A stretch of DNA of 64,000 bases. Origin: Sphingomonas sp. G-3-2-10 (GTDB lineage Bacteria; Pseudomonadota; Alphaproteobacteria; Sphingomonadales; Sphingomonadaceae). A program made the translations under genes and the position numbers. Shown here in pieces: positions 63,439 to 64,000 of this stretch. Under the pieces are notes generated by a model that ran no database searches, was not told the DNA's origin, and was given only the letters and a program-made list of their open reading frames with translations. Location: the NCBI RefSeq assembly GCF_012927115.1, contig NZ_JABBFY010000001.1:1054001-1118000 (forward strand). The letters are read 5' to 3'. The first letter of the stretch is position 1; each line of letters starts with the position of its first letter.

Positions 63439-64000
63439 ATGACTTTCACCAACATCGCCCCGGACGCTATTGAACGTCTCGTTCAGATCATGGCGCGCCT
63501 GCGCGATCCGGAGACCGGCTGCGAATGGGACACCGTCCAGACCTTCGCCACCATCGCACCCTATACGATCGAAGAAGCCTATGAGGTCGCCGACGCCTGC
63601 CAGCGCAACGACATGGCGGACCTCAAGGACGAGCTTGGCGACCTGCTTCTCCAGGTCGTCTTCCACAGCCGCATGGCCGAGGAAGCCGGCCACTTCGCCC
63701 TCGCTGACGTCATAACGTCGATCAGCGACAAGATGGAGCGCCGCCATCCGCACATATTCGGTGACGTCGCCGATGGCGGCCATCATCTATGGGAACAAAT
63801 CAAGGCCGAAGAACGGGTTAGCAAGGGCGCGGAAAGTGCGCTGGACGGCGTCGCCCTCGGTCTTCCCGCCCTGCTCCGCGCCGAAAAGCTCCAGAAGCGC
63901 GCTGCCCGCACCGGCTTCGACTGGCCCGATCCGTCCGGCGCCCGCGCCAAGATCGACGAGGAAATCGCCGAAGTCGAAACCGCCGAGACGCCCGAGCATC
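63439..64000 (+). CDS. mazG: Nucleoside triphosphate pyrophosphohydrolase MazG (5' part)
   Basis: 187 codons are visible before the window ends; the family is about 260 residues. It opens with IERLVQIMARLRDPETGCEWDTVQTFATI, then TIEEAYEVADAC and LKDELGDLLLQVVFHSRMAEE, the Mg-binding EExxE/ELGD helices of the first MazG domain, and RRHPHIFGDV. It hydrolyses NTPs, including ppGpp-related pools, to NMP and PPi. Start ATG at 63439 is preceded by a weak ribosome site. Confidence 0.95.
   Translation, partial: MTFTNIAPDAIERLVQIMARLRDPETGCEWDTVQTFATIAPYTIEEAYEVADACQRNDMADLKDELGDLLLQVVFHSRMAEEAGHFALADVITSISDKMERRHPHIFGDVADGGHHLWEQIKAEERVSKGAESALDGVALGLPALLRAEKLQKRAARTGFDWPDPSGARAKIDEEIAEVETAETPEH

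Overview
The window looks like a chromosome segment of a Sphingomonas-type alphaproteobacterium. It has high GC throughout with strong third-position GC (hence long antisense open frames), typical alphaproteobacterial gene orders, a large TonB-dependent receptor, many peptidoglycan-active proteins, and a bamA-skp-fabZ cluster that lacks the lpxD/lpxA/lpxB genes found there in LPS-making bacteria. Sphingomonads are known to carry glycosphingolipids instead of LPS. There is no transposase, integrase, phage gene or CRISPR array. One tRNA gene (tRNA-Ser, anticodon TGA, with encoded CCA) is present.

Layout. 1-12.9 kb holds housekeeping and metabolic genes: a serine hydrolase tail, an SDR and purF, hisI and a lipoprotein, a MerR regulator with an acyl-CoA dehydrogenase, a nitrobindin-like protein, an unusual double-HTH/alpha-beta-hydrolase fusion, a YdbS/YdbT pair and isocitrate dehydrogenase. 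13-15.3 kb holds an AAC(6')-like acetyltransferase, psd-pssA (phosphatidylethanolamine synthesis) and a small membrane protein that appears to be LexA-controlled. 15.3-28.7 kb is the translation/envelope supercluster rpsB-tsf-(three unknown genes)-pyrH-frr-uppS-cdsA-dxr-rseP-bamA-skp-fabZ-rpmE. 28.7-36.8 kb holds a PilZ protein, a LysR regulator and a four-gene D-glutamate/N-acyl-D-amino-acid operon (dgcN, dgcA, D-aminoacylase, DAACS transporter), followed by the TIGR02587/TIGR02588 membrane pair. 36.8-48.8 kb is a peptide and muropeptide cluster: amidohydrolase, S9 peptidase, PBP4-type DacB, serine hydrolase, AmpG, TonB-dependent receptor and a second serine hydrolase. 48.8-51.5 kb holds a Wzx-like flippase and a FemAB/CelD-like acyltransferase. 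51.5-53.9 kb is a small block (GFA protein, aldo/keto reductase, divergent MerR) next to the 3' end of tRNA-Ser. 54-64 kb is the conserved alphaproteobacterial run mltB-rlpA-dacC-holB-...-metG-tatD-MBL hydrolase, then a membrane-protein pair including a retropepsin-like protease, and mazG running off the end.

How the genes work together. The central supercluster couples ribosome production (S2, EF-Ts, RRF, L31) with lipid carrier synthesis (Dxr, UppS), phospholipid precursor (CdsA), outer-membrane protein assembly (BamA, Skp-like chaperone) and envelope stress proteolysis (RseP). The peptidoglycan theme recurs: MltB, an RlpA-like lipoprotein, two PBPs, AmpG and three beta-lactamase-fold hydrolases, plus a D-amino-acid operon that could use D-Glu released from the wall or the environment.

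The most unusual items are: (1) a 73-residue single-span membrane protein whose predicted promoter contains an alphaproteobacterial LexA box, a candidate SOS-induced division inhibitor; (2) a 602-residue fusion of two LuxR-type HTH segments to an alpha/beta-hydrolase fold whose catalytic Ser and His are replaced, i.e. a likely ligand sensor; (3) a DAACS transporter whose conserved sodium-site residues are changed, within the D-Glu operon; (4) a structured leader in front of rpsB; (5) a MerR-type 19-bp-spacer promoter driving an aldo/keto reductase-GFA unit.
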